Source of the DNA: Colwellia sp. RSH04
Lineage (GTDB): Bacteria > Pseudomonadota > Gammaproteobacteria > Enterobacterales > Alteromonadaceae
Length of the DNA stretch: 64,000 nt
Reading direction: 5' to 3'
NCBI RefSeq assembly: GCF_003545765.1
Contig: NZ_QXIO01000006.1
Span: forward strand, 1-64,000
The translations under genes and the position numbers were made by a program. Each line of letters opens with the position of its first letter. Positions within the stretch are counted from its first letter, which is position 1. The notes below the pieces were generated by a model that searched no databases, had not been told where the DNA came from, and worked only from the letters and a program-made list of their open reading frames with translations. Positions 9,309-18,242 of this stretch are shown in pieces.

Positions 9309-10499
9309 GTGAAAAAAATTAAAAAATTATTAGCTAGTCTTGTATTTATCTCCTCATTTATTGGCTTTAGTAGTTACGCTACAAATTTCTTCGACCCAAT
9401 CGACAAGCAATTTGATATGGGAGAGTATTTAGCCGAAAATGCTTATGGATTTTTACCTGTCCCTATCATAATCACTGAACCCGCTTTAGGTTACGGTGGT
9501 GGTTTTACAGGGGTTTTTCTTGGTGAGAACGACCAGCAGAGAGAACGTAGGAAAGAAGCCGCTTTAGCATCACTTGATGGCGGCGCGCAGCTTTTAACAC
9601 CAAGTATTACCGCTGTAGGTGGTATTGTTACTGAAAATGGTACTTGGCTAGGTTTTGCTGGCCATCAGCATTCTTGGCTGAAAGACAGTATTCGTTATAC
9701 CGTCGGCGGCGGGTACGGAAGAATAAATATGACCTACTACCCCTTTGGTAATGACGCCATCACTAACTCTACACTAAACGATAAAGGAATAGAGCTTGAA
9801 ATGATAGGTTTTGGCCTTATGCAGAACTTACAGTTCCGTCTTGCTGATAGTCATTGGTTATTAGGCTTCAAACAAACATATTCAAAGCCAGAAATAGGAA
9901 TTAAAGGTCAAGACAAACTTAATGAGTTTCTAGGGAAATGGTTAAATCTATCACCTGCGTTATCAGCTGTGGGCTTAACGCTAGTTTATGATTCACAAAA
10001 TAACTTTATGTATCCAACAAAAGGCTTTAACTACCATTTTTCTTATTTGTTGTATCGAGATGCCGTAGGCTCTGATTACAAATACGATGCCGTTAGCCTT
10101 GTAGGCAAAAATTTTTGGGAACTAACAAATAAATTCAATTTGGGCGTGAAACTAGAATTTGAAGCGCTCGCAAATAATGATTCTATTTTGCCCCCTAATG
10201 CTTATCCATATATTAAATTAAGAGGTATACCTAGTAATCGTTACCAAGGCGAAGCTGTTGCATCACTCGAAGGCCAGTTCACTTGGGAAATTGATAATCG
10301 CTGGTCAACGTCAATTTTTGCAGGTATAGGCTCTGCAACAGGCGAAGCAAGTGATCTTTTTAGTGCAGATAATCAATATTCTTATGGTGCAGGTTTTAGA
10401 TATTTAATCGCTAGGCGCTATGGACTTAGAGCTGGTATTGATGTGGCCTTTAGTGATAACGATAGCGCACTATACTTTAATATTGGCACAGGATTCTAA
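9309..10499 (+). CDS. BamA/TamA-superfamily outer-membrane surface-antigen protein
   Basis: A 396-residue protein with a signal peptide (1-24). The barrel has the surface-antigen pattern: EPALGYGGGFTGVF near the N-terminus, VYDSQNNFMYPTKGF in the middle, where the family keeps a D-x-R/Q-N-x-x-x-P-T-x-G motif, and a C-terminal strand ending in GTGF. It lacks POTRA domains, so it is a bare 16-strand-type barrel rather than BamA or TamA. Such short members are often found beside secreted hydrolases or lipid-handling genes, and their roles are mostly unknown. The start is GTG at 9309; the ATG at 9297 is out of frame. The ribosome binding site is weak. Confidence 0.75.
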   Translation: MKKIKKLLASLVFISSFIGFSSYATNFFDPIDKQFDMGEYLAENAYGFLPVPIIITEPALGYGGGFTGVFLGENDQQRERRKEAALASLDGGAQLLTPSITAVGGIVTENGTWLGFAGHQHSWLKDSIRYTVGGGYGRINMTYYPFGNDAITNSTLNDKGIELEMIGFGLMQNLQFRLADSHWLLGFKQTYSKPEIGIKGQDKLNEFLGKWLNLSPALSAVGLTLVYDSQNNFMYPTKGFNYHFSYLLYRDAVGSDYKYDAVSLVGKNFWELTNKFNLGVKLEFEALANNDSILPPNAYPYIKLRGIPSNRYQGEAVASLEGQFTWEIDNRWSTSIFAGIGSATGEASDLFSADNQYSYGAGFRYLIARRYGLRAGIDVAFSDNDSALYFNIGTGF

Positions 10500-10623
10500 C
10501 CACAGTAAATGTAAATAAGCTATTAATAGAGTGTGTTTTTAATAAAGGAGAATTAAGTACATGATGAAAAAGATTTTCAGACACTCAAAATTTATAAACG
10601 CAATGATGCAAAGGAAAATTTCT

Positions 10624-11618
10624 ATGAAACGATACATCGTACTATTTTTAATGGTAATAGCCTCGTCATTTGCTGTAGCACAACCAGCATTTGCAGACAA
10701 ACATACTTGGCAAGGTGTTTCTCCTAAAATTGAGAAGCTTTCGCAGGGGCTGGTTGGCTGCATTGGTGTGGCTGCACAGGAAATCGGTAGCGACAAGGTC
10801 ATCGCGATCAATGGCGATGAAACCTTCGCCATGGCCAGTACCTACAAGGTGGCGATCGCCGCGGCCGTGCTGGATCGCGTGGACAAGGGGGAACTCAGTC
10901 TCGACCAAATGGTCGACGTTCCACATGACATATATGTCGCCGGCCAAGTTGCGATTGCCGAGAGATTCCCTTACCCCGGAGTCCAGTTCTCGGTAGCGAA
11001 CTTGATATATGCGATGATACAGAGAGTGACAACACGGCAACCGACGTCTGTTTGGGGCTGGTAGGCGGAGGAGCGGCGGTGACCAAGAACCTGCGCAGGC
11101 TCGGGATCAAAGATTTCAGGGTCGACCGTCCTGTCCACGGGATTCTCATGGATTTCTACGGCGTGCCAGCGGTAAGCCCGGAAGCTATCGTTGAGGCCAT
11201 CAGCAAGAATCCGGCACTGGTGGCGGCCCAGGTTAATCCCAATCCAAAGTTCGAGTCGGATCCCCGTGACCACACAACGCCCAATGCGTATCTGAAACTC
11301 CTACTTGCCATCGACAATGGCACGGCGATGAGCGCCGAGAGCCGTAAGTTCCTGCAGGGGGTCATGTCGCGCACGCGCACCGGCGATGGCCGACTCAAGG
11401 GGCTGTTGCCTAAGGGAACGCCCGTAGCGCACAAGACCGGAACCCTAGGCGGAGTTGCCAACGACGCCGGTTATATCACACTCCCTGACGGTCGCCGGTT
11501 TACTATCGCGGTGTTCACCAACAGTAGTGAGACGCCTTCTGCGGACAGGGATCGGGCAATTGCGGAAGTCGCCCGGAGTTTATACGACTTTTATTATTTA
11601 ACCGCACACAGTAAATAA
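10624..11618 (+). pseudogene. Class A beta-lactamase-like serine hydrolase, frameshifted
   Basis: All three active-site boxes exist but in two frames: S-T-Y-K at 10837-10848, S-D-N at 11025-11033, and K-T-G at 11433-11441. Frame 1 runs from the signal peptide to a stop at 11064; frame 2 carries SDN and the rest to 11618. The break is in CAGAGAGTGAC at 11020-11030 and fits a one-base deletion just before SDN. An E-x-x-L-N omega-loop motif is not obvious, so hydrolysis by the ancestor is uncertain. The interior is GC-rich (41 of 60 bases in 11341-11400), unlike both ends. ATG 10624 follows AAGGAAA and opens a clean signal peptide; an in-frame ATGATG at 10561 also has a strong AAAGGAG. Confidence 0.85.
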
Positions 11619-11712
11619 CCTTTGATATTCCTAACGATTGATTAATCAAAGTTAGTTAGTAAAAGAGGAAAATATGATGAAAAAAATTACACACCAAAAG
11701 GAAGAAAGCATA

Positions 11713-13335
11713 ATGAAACGAAGAAACATACTATTAAGCACGATTATGTCATCGCTTATTTTAGCCATGCCGGCTTTTGCTGCGGATTACGATATTGCTA
11801 TCAATGGTGGCAGGGTTATTGACCCCGAAACAAACTTTGATGCAGTTGCCAATGTGGGAGTCAAAAACGGAAGAATTGTCAAGATCACCAACAAGCAGAT
11901 TAAGGGCAACGAGACTATCGATGCCAAAGGCTTAGTGGTAGCACCGGGTTTCATTGACACCCATTTCCACTTTCAAAAGCCGATCGGCTATTCCCTCGGG
12001 TTGCGCGATGGGTTGACCAGCAGCATGGATTTTGAGATGGGCTGTGCTGGATCCTATATTGACAATTGGTATAAGGCGCGCGAAGGTGTGACCGGCGCTA
12101 ACTATGGCTGTGCGGTAAGTCACGAATTTGCCCGCGCGAAGGTTATCGACGGGTCAAACGGCGATTACTTGAAAGACGGTCCCATAGCCGCTCTTGAAAC
12201 CCGCAAGAAAACCGGGTGGAGCGTGACGCGTCCGACCCTAGAGCAAGGCAACGCGATTCTCGAGGAGATTGACAAGGGTCTGCAGGCTGGCGCCGTGGGC
12301 ATTGGTAGCACCGTGGGCTACATGAGAGAGGGCGTCTCTTCACGTGAGATGTTCGAGGTGCAGAAAGTCGGCGCACGCTATGGCCGCGCGACCGGTGCTC
12401 ATACCCGCTACACGCTCGGCACAGACACGACAGAGGTTAACGGCGCGCAGGAACTCGTTTCAAACGCTCTCGCACTGAACGCGCCGGCAATCGTGCTGCA
12501 CTTCAATAACCCCGGCTGGCGCGTGACGCACGAAATGATTACCGGGCTTCAGGCTCAAGGTCACAATATATGGGGTGAAATTTACCCTTATGCTGCCGGT
12601 TCCACTCCGATCAATGCTTCATTCCTTCAGCCTAAGAGCTGGGTCGACGATCTAGGCCACCGCTATGAAGACACCATGCTCGATCCGGTAACTGGTAAGT
12701 TCTATACCTTAGAGACCTACAAGAGCACCGTCAAATCCGAACCGACCCGCCCGATCGTCGTTTTCAAGATGCCCGAAGAAGACCAGGCGAAGTGGCTGAC
12801 ACTGAAGGGCGTGACCATGGCCAGTGATGCGACTGCTGCCATGCCTTACGACGCCGCGTGGGATTACCCTATGGAGAAGTTGGGTGGCAGCCATCCTCGC
12901 ACTGCTGGTGCCCGAGGCGCGACGATTCGCCTTGGTCGGGATAACAACATCCCGATGATGCAACTGATGTCGATACTCAGCTACAACGCGGCTAAGCACT
13001 TAGGTGATACAGGTTTGAAGTTTATGCAAGAACGCGGTCGCATCCAACAAGGTAAGGTTGCCGATATCGTGGTCTTTGACCCTAAACTCTTCAAAGACAA
13101 TTCAACCTACGAAAAGGGTGCGATCCCTTCGACGGGCATGAAAGCCGTGATCGTTAACGGTCAGGTTACTGTGCGTGACGATGCGCTGCTGCCAGTTTTT
13201 GCGGGACAGCCGATCCGCTTTGAACCTGAAGCCAAGCCGCGCTTCGAGCCTATCTCGCTGGAACATTGGAACAACAGGTTCTCTACAGGAATGCCTGATG
13301 TAACCGAAGCATTTCCTCAGAGCACTGGAAAATAA
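11713..13335 (+). CDS. Secreted amidohydrolase, N-acyl-D-amino-acid deacylase (D-aminoacylase) type
   Basis: About 540 residues from ATG 11713 (preceded by AGGAAG), which opens a signal peptide MKRRNILLST...PAFA; an in-frame ATGATG at 11674 adds 13 residues and is less likely. The metal-dependent amidohydrolase fold is clear: VVAPGFIDTHFHF supplies the HxH pair, GAHTRYT and IVLHFNN supply further histidines, and MASDATAA the late aspartate; the C-terminal KVADIVVFDP closes the beta-sandwich. The family hydrolyses N-acylated D-amino acids, dipeptides or related amides. The substrate is not shown by the sequence. Most family members are cytoplasmic, so export is notable. The body is GC-rich while the first 90 bases are AT-rich like the host. 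The next gene starts 4 bases downstream. Confidence 0.85.
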   Translation: MKRRNILLSTIMSSLILAMPAFAADYDIAINGGRVIDPETNFDAVANVGVKNGRIVKITNKQIKGNETIDAKGLVVAPGFIDTHFHFQKPIGYSLGLRDGLTSSMDFEMGCAGSYIDNWYKAREGVTGANYGCAVSHEFARAKVIDGSNGDYLKDGPIAALETRKKTGWSVTRPTLEQGNAILEEIDKGLQAGAVGIGSTVGYMREGVSSREMFEVQKVGARYGRATGAHTRYTLGTDTTEVNGAQELVSNALALNAPAIVLHFNNPGWRVTHEMITGLQAQGHNIWGEIYPYAAGSTPINASFLQPKSWVDDLGHRYEDTMLDPVTGKFYTLETYKSTVKSEPTRPIVVFKMPEEDQAKWLTLKGVTMASDATAAMPYDAAWDYPMEKLGGSHPRTAGARGATIRLGRDNNIPMMQLMSILSYNAAKHLGDTGLKFMQERGRIQQGKVADIVVFDPKLFKDNSTYEKGAIPSTGMKAVIVNGQVTVRDDALLPVFAGQPIRFEPEAKPRFEPISLEHWNNRFSTGMPDVTEAFPQSTGK

Positions 13336-13339
13336 TCAG

Positions 13340-13918
13340 ATGCGCTTTTTGGCATCTGTGTTTGTGGCGACCTTATTGGTCGTCACATCCGCCTCGGCAG
13401 AGCCCGAGGCTATTGAATTTTTCGACCAGGTTGATCCCTTGGCTATCGTCTTCGATGATCCTTACCGAGACATGGGCTTCAAATTACTGAATGAGTTGAA
13501 GCTGCTGATAGAGGTGGATGAAAAACTCTCGAAAAATAATTTTACTGACCAAGAGCGCATGCGCCTCACCAATAGGCGTAAAGCGGCAAAGAACTTGCTA
13601 GAGAGTAATGGTTATAACATTGATAAACTCTTTGGCCATATCGTCCAGCAAGTGGGGACTTGCAGTCACCTGACACCACCTGCACCAAATGAGTTAGTAC
13701 GAGTTAGGTTATTAGATGATCCCAAAGGGCTGTCTTCTTATTCGCCTATTCGCATTTCAGGCCTGCTGCGAGCTGAAGCTAATGATACTGTGATATTCAT
13801 ATCTGATGGAGAGAAGCGAATGGTTAGTGGCTGGACACTCAACGATAACACAGTTGAGCAACTGCAAAATTTGACTGAGAATGACCTGCTGCATGCGCAT
13901 GGAAAAGCGCATCACTAA
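13340..13918 (+). CDS. Exported DUF3299-like protein
   Basis: A 192-residue protein with a signal peptide (1-20, ending SASA). The segment GTCSHLTPPAPNELVRV matches the DUF3299 signature, in which a cysteine lies before a histidine and a proline-rich turn; DUF3299 proteins are exported and uncharacterised. Residues 50-100 are helical. Four bases separate it from the amidohydrolase, so the two are almost surely cotranscribed. Composition is intermediate between the GC-rich genes upstream and the host. The common DUF3299 N-terminal strand region seems reduced. Family assignment is by motif only. Confidence 0.65.
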   Translation: MRFLASVFVATLLVVTSASAEPEAIEFFDQVDPLAIVFDDPYRDMGFKLLNELKLLIEVDEKLSKNNFTDQERMRLTNRRKAAKNLLESNGYNIDKLFGHIVQQVGTCSHLTPPAPNELVRVRLLDDPKGLSSYSPIRISGLLRAEANDTVIFISDGEKRMVSGWTLNDNTVEQLQNLTENDLLHAHGKAHH

Positions 13919-14064
13919 TTTTTAGTGACTGCTTTTTTAAATGAAATTAAAGTTTGGTTAATAGATTAAGTTAATCGGTTAGGTCAATAAGTTACATGTA
14001 ATCGCTTTAATTGCGAGTAAGGGTTATTAACCAAAAATGCGGTTACATTTCAAAGGATTCAATT

Positions 14065-15201
14065 ATGAAAAAAATATTATTGTTATGCTTAGCTTTTCCC
14101 CTAGTAGATGCCCAAGCTGAGGTATTACTAACAAATGAAAATTCTGATTATGCCGTAAAGTTTGCGGGTCATATAAAACTAGATTTAATCGCTGACCTAG
14201 ACGGGCATCGCGATAAATATCAATTTCTTATGTCAGCTATCCCTGTTGAAGGTGATGCAGATTATAATAGTGGTGGCTATTTTTCTATGCACAGCAAGGA
14301 AAGTCGTTTTAGTTTTGATGTGTCTAAAGAGATAAATGGCAGTGATAGCAAAGTATATCTTGAAATGGATTTTTTTGATGAAAAGAATACCGCCCCGCGT
14401 TTGAGGCATTTCTATTTTGAAAGAGGTGAATTTCTAGTAGGCCAAACTTGGACTAATGTGAGCAATTTGGAAGCAATAAATATATGGATAGACTTTGGTG
14501 CTGGTGATGCATTATATGGTAACAGAAAAATGCAAGTTAGGTGGCAAAGAGATATTAATGAAAGTCTTCAGTTTGCAGCATCCATAGAGGAGCCTAGTGA
14601 TACCAATATAGAAAATACATTGGGAATTGATGGTACAGAAAAGGCCAAATTACCTATCTTTTCTTCTCGGCTGATTTATCGTCATGATCGCGGACATTTA
14701 TTTTTCGCGGGTGAAGCTCAGCAACTTTACTGGCAAGGCGCTAACACGGTTGATAATGATGATGCTTTTGGTTGGAGTATGACCTTTTCAGGTAGTTACC
14801 GAGTGTTTGAACAAGATCAAATTAAGTGGATATTTGCTCAAGGCTCTGGAACATCAAAAGGTGTTATCGCTTTAGCAGGAGCACCTACAGCCGCAAGTCT
14901 CGACAGCAATGGAAAAATTCAAACAGATTCCTTCACAAACGTTACAACCAGTTATACACATGTGTTGAACTCTCAGCTTAATACCTCAATAGGGTTTACT
15001 TGGTTAGATGTTAATCCATCAGAGGCTAGAGACCCTAACACTAACATAAAAGAGGCTATTATCGGGCATGCTAACCTTCTTTATCACTACGATGAAGATA
15101 TCGAAATGGGTATTGAATATATGTGGGGAACGAGAATAAATATCAACGACAATGAAGGAAATAATCGCCGCCTACAAGCGATGGTTAAGTATAAATTTTA
15201 A
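14065..15201 (+). CDS. DcaP-type trimeric outer-membrane channel
   Basis: About 378 residues from the ATG at 14065, which follows AAAGGA and opens a signal peptide MKKILLLCLAFPLVDAQA; the GTG at 14011 is an upstream extension without support. The mature start FAGHIKLDLIADLDGHRDKYQF, then SKESRFSFDV, YLEMDFF, LRHFYFERGEFLVGQTW match DcaP-family porins. These trimers pass dicarboxylates and small negatively charged molecules. The protein ends in K-Y-K-F, a BAM targeting end. Composition is host-like. It lies just after the hydrolase genes in the same direction with a gap of about 145 bases, and could import their products. Confidence 0.85.
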   Translation: MKKILLLCLAFPLVDAQAEVLLTNENSDYAVKFAGHIKLDLIADLDGHRDKYQFLMSAIPVEGDADYNSGGYFSMHSKESRFSFDVSKEINGSDSKVYLEMDFFDEKNTAPRLRHFYFERGEFLVGQTWTNVSNLEAINIWIDFGAGDALYGNRKMQVRWQRDINESLQFAASIEEPSDTNIENTLGIDGTEKAKLPIFSSRLIYRHDRGHLFFAGEAQQLYWQGANTVDNDDAFGWSMTFSGSYRVFEQDQIKWIFAQGSGTSKGVIALAGAPTAASLDSNGKIQTDSFTNVTTSYTHVLNSQLNTSIGFTWLDVNPSEARDPNTNIKEAIIGHANLLYHYDEDIEMGIEYMWGTRININDNEGNNRRLQAMVKYKF

Positions 15202-15436
15202 CAAGCTTTGTGCTCGTAACTATATACCCGCTTCCATGTCCGCTATTTCGGAGGTTATTTATTTCACCTTTCGTTATAGCGACTAAAAAGATAAAACCGC
15301 TGAGTAAAAATACCAAGTACGGCAAACGAAAACCAAGCCGATTATTGAAATATTGCATGCGTGGTTGCCCAAATAACAGCTATAATCTAAAACTAAACTA
15401 AGTGAAGTAATAACGTATTTAGGTAATCAGTAGCAT

Positions 15437-16132
15437 AAACTTGTGTGTTAGCTTGATGATAGCCTTATTAAGCGCAGGGCTAGCAAACTGCCCCAGTAGC
15501 CATAATCATACTTTTGCTGTTTCACCACTCTGGGTCTCGTGCCACGTTCAACCCAAACTCGCGTCGTTTGATTCTGCTGACCGAACCTTGCCTCATCTTG
15601 AAACCAAATATCCATATCTTCTGGCATGACATTAAACGGGGTGTTTACGATCGTTGACAGACTAAAATTTTTTAAAAACTTCTTGAGCCTCTCCTGATTG
15701 CTTGGGATGTTTGGAGCGGGTCGTTATCCTGCTAAGGTTTAGGTTGTGCAACAACCGATAAACATTACCTATCTGATAATTAACGTTAAAGTTGTTGCTA
15801 ATATAGGCTTGAATATCAGCAGCAATCAGTCGGCCTCCATCATTGGATTGTGCGCGTTTTATCGCAAATACTTTTAACTCAAGCTGTTGATTTAACGTTA
15901 AATTGGCTAGGCGATCGGAAATAGGTTTATTGTCCAAGCCCGTTAACCCCTTTTCCAAATAACTAGAGACCTATTTATTCACGCTACTTCTGGCGATATT
16001 AAGTATTTTCGCTATAGTGGCGCGATTTTCCCCCTCAAAAAACAATGATACTGCCAATAAAGGTATTCTTTTTCTGGCATTAGTTTCATTTCTAGATAGG
16101 GCTAAAAGTTGTTTTGATATTTCTAAACTCAA
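15437..16132 (-). mobile_element. Dead IS630-family transposase remnant
   Basis: Reading leftward from a TTG at 16132, the frame gives a helix-turn-helix (ENRATIAKILNIARSSVNK), an in-frame TAG at 15971-15973 where the family has Trp, then YLEKGLTGLDNKP and the second DNA-binding part with YRLLHNLNLSRIT up to a TAG at 15662. In another frame follow the catalytic pieces DIWFQDEARFGQ, RVWVERGTRP and KQQKYDYGY; the first DDE aspartate is in WFQDE. Further shifts end it near 15437. At least one nonsense and two frameshift changes make it inactive. I could not see the terminal inverted repeats. The stretch 15202-15436 holds nothing I can assign. Confidence 0.85.
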
Positions 16133-16311
16133 GGCTGTTTAATAAATTAGTGATAACTACCTATATTAGATCAGATATTTAATTAAATTGGTATTATAGC
16201 AACCTAAAGGAACTCACAAGCTAAATTCCGCTTTTGGCTAGCTACCGACTTTATCGATTGTACGATTAGGTCAGAACCTATATTCAAAATTGCCAAATAA
16301 GATATGAGCTA

Positions 16312-16938
16312 TTACACTTTACCTGCTTTTCGACGGCTACTTAAATCAGCCGCGCCTCGGGCAATAAACCTTAGTTGTTGTATTGTGCTTGTCGCGAGCT
16401 GCTTTAATTCAGATTTCTCATCAATATCCAGTGCATCGGATCCTGCACTAAAAACTATCGTAACCGCTGCATTTGCTTGCAAATAAGCGATATCAGCATC
16501 CAATTTATTTGCTTGCTGTAAATAATCACACAACTCTAAAGTGAAATATCGAATCTCACGAGATACCGCGGCACGAAATGCAGCAGAAGTACCTGAACGT
16601 TCCCTCAGTAAAAGTCTAAATATATTGCCGTTACTTTCAATAAACTCCATGAATGTTTCAACGGAGATTTGAATAACAGATCCACCTTTAGCAATACGTT
16701 GTCTCGCTTGCCTCATTAATTGTCTGAGGGTTAAACCGGCCTCATCAACTAATGTTAACCCTAATTCATCCATATCAGTAAAGTGTCGATAAAATGAGGT
16801 TGGCGCTAACCCTGCTTCTTTAGCTACTTCACGTAAGCTTAAACTGGAAAAACTACGTTGAGCACTTAATTGGCTCAAAGCAGCATCAATTAATTGGCGA
16901 CGTGTTTTTTCTTTTTGTTGGGCTCTAACACCACTCAT
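16312..16938 (-). CDS. fabR: TetR-family repressor of unsaturated fatty-acid synthesis FabR
   Basis: A 208-residue one-domain repressor. The start [18 protein letters not shown] and the helix-turn-helix [18 protein letters not shown] are near-identical to enterobacterial FabR, as are [25 protein letters not shown] and [21 protein letters not shown] in the ligand domain. FabR senses the ratio of unsaturated to saturated acyl thioesters and represses fabA/fabB in E. coli. Here it is divergent from a desaturase with a FabR-like palindrome in between, so it likely controls that gene and perhaps itself. The C-terminus differs from E. coli, as is normal between orders. Confidence 0.95.
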   Translation of the reverse strand: MSGVRAQQKEKTRRQLIDAALSQLSAQRSFSSLSLREVAKEAGLAPTSFYRHFTDMDELGLTLVDEAGLTLRQLMRQARQRIAKGGSVIQISVETFMEFIESNGNIFRLLLRERSGTSAAFRAAVSREIRYFTLELCDYLQQANKLDADIAYLQANAAVTIVFSAGSDALDIDEKSELKQLATSTIQQLRFIARGAADLSSRRKAGKV

Positions 16939-17034
16939 TGCATAACTCTCTTAAAACAATTTATTGACTATAATAAGGTAATCACGATTAAAAGTCAGTT
17001 AGATAGACTTTCTGATTTTTTTGACAAACCCCTT

Positions 17035-17051
17035 GACTGGTCAGACAACAA
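17035..17051 (+). promoter_or_regulatory. FadR-like operator
   Basis: GACTGGTCAGACAACAA matches the left part and core of the FadR site (CTGGTCnGAC) but the right end is poor. It sits just upstream of the desaturase -10 TATAAT (17060-17065), where FadR acts as activator at E. coli fabA/fabB. The inner TGAC-TG-GTCA is also a short palindrome, so another regulator is possible. Confidence 0.45.
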
Positions 17052-17067
17052 CGTTAAACTATAATAC

Positions 17068-17085
17068 AGTGTACACGTGTACGCT
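17068..17085 (+). promoter_or_regulatory. FabR-like operator
   Basis: AGTGTACACGTGTACGCT contains a perfect 12-bp palindrome GTACAC-GTGTAC (17071-17082) and closely matches the FabR box known from E. coli fabA and fabB. It lies at the expected transcription start of the desaturase, just after the -10 at 17060-17065, as expected for a repressor site. The start codon is 33 bases downstream. Confidence 0.8.
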
Positions 17086-17117
17086 TATTTATTAAAGTAA
17101 CGACTTGTGGAAGAAAC

Positions 17118-18236
17118 ATGAAGAAACCCGCTATTATTTGGCTTAACGTAACAATATTTGTAGTAACTTTCCTTGTTGCTGCAGTTGGTGTCCCTTATCG
17201 AGCATACACCTATGGCTTTGACGCTATTGAAATAGGGTTTGCCCTTCTCTGTTTTATATATTGCGGTATGTCAATTACGGCTGGTTACCATAGATTATGG
17301 TCTCATAAAACGTATCAGGCACATTGGAGCTTAAGGTTGATTTTTGCGTTAGGTGGTGCATTCGCGCTGCAAAACAGCATATTGCACTGGTCTTCTGATC
17401 ATAGAGTTCATCACAAGCATGTCGATAATAACGATAAAGACCCTTATTCAGCTAAAATGGGATTTTGGTATTCTCATATTGGTTGGATGTGTAGAGAATA
17501 TCAATCACACCGTTACAACGACTACAGTAACACGCGAGATTTGCAAAAAGATCCTATTGTTATGTGGCAACACAAACATTATATTTTACTAAGCTTAGCC
17601 ATGAATTTTGGTATACCTATTGCCTTTGGTTTATGGCATGGCAATGTAATCAATAGCCTTTTACTGGTTGGATTTTTACGTCTAGTACTTAGTCATCACA
17701 CCACTTTCTTTATTAATTCATTAGCACATATTTGGGGAAAACAAACCTATACCGATAAAAATACCGCTAGAGATAATGGCTTTTTAGCTTTTTTAACATT
17801 CGGTGAGGGATATCATAATTTTCACCATATTTTTGAAAATGATTATCGAAATGGCATTCGATGGTGGCAATTTGACCCAACAAAGTGGCTCATTAAATCT
17901 TGTCAGTGGTTAGGTTTAACCTCTAAATTACGAACAAGTCCTGAAGACAAAATTGAAAAAATGCGTTTAGCGATGACTTTAAAGCGAAGTCAGAAAAAAC
18001 TTATAAATCATCCTGATGCTGAGAAGTTACGCTTAAAACTCCAGCAAGAGTACGATGCACTCATCGTTAAGATTAATGCTTTTTATCAAGTAAGAAAAAC
18101 TTTATTAAAAGTAAAAAAAGAACAAGTTATCAATGATGTAGAAAACTCGGAATTGCTTGCGCAATACAATGAAGTCAAGCAAAAACTAATAGAACAAAGA
18201 CGTTGTTGGCAACTTATCACTGCAAACCTTGTTTAA
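17118..18236 (+). CDS. Acyl-CoA (delta-9) fatty-acid desaturase
   Basis: A 372-residue membrane di-iron desaturase that introduces a cis double bond into saturated acyl chains using oxygen. The three histidine boxes are complete: H58-R-L-W-S-H63, H95-R-V-H98-H99 and H233-N-F-H236-H237. Hydrophobic segments at about 7-27, 37-55, 75-90 and 155-200 fit the four-helix topology. A basic, helical tail of about 95 residues (280-372) follows the catalytic part and is longer than in OLE1-type cores. The gene is controlled by the FadR-like and FabR-like sites upstream. Electron donor genes are not adjacent. Confidence 0.93.
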   Translation: MKKPAIIWLNVTIFVVTFLVAAVGVPYRAYTYGFDAIEIGFALLCFIYCGMSITAGYHRLWSHKTYQAHWSLRLIFALGGAFALQNSILHWSSDHRVHHKHVDNNDKDPYSAKMGFWYSHIGWMCREYQSHRYNDYSNTRDLQKDPIVMWQHKHYILLSLAMNFGIPIAFGLWHGNVINSLLLVGFLRLVLSHHTTFFINSLAHIWGKQTYTDKNTARDNGFLAFLTFGEGYHNFHHIFENDYRNGIRWWQFDPTKWLIKSCQWLGLTSKLRTSPEDKIEKMRLAMTLKRSQKKLINHPDAEKLRLKLQQEYDALIVKINAFYQVRKTLLKVKKEQVINDVENSELLAQYNEVKQKLIEQRRCWQLITANLV

Positions 18237-18242
18237 AAACAG

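Noticed and set aside
10666-11461. Several overlapping ORFs on the minus strand of the beta-lactamase-like gene
   Set aside because: They are by-products of high GC content, which lowers stop frequency; the plus strand carries STYK, SDN and KTG boxes.
15210-15629. Two short rightward ORFs (63 and 62 codons) after the DcaP gene
   Set aside because: No ribosome binding sites or recognisable protein character; the second is the antisense shadow of the dead IS630 transposase.
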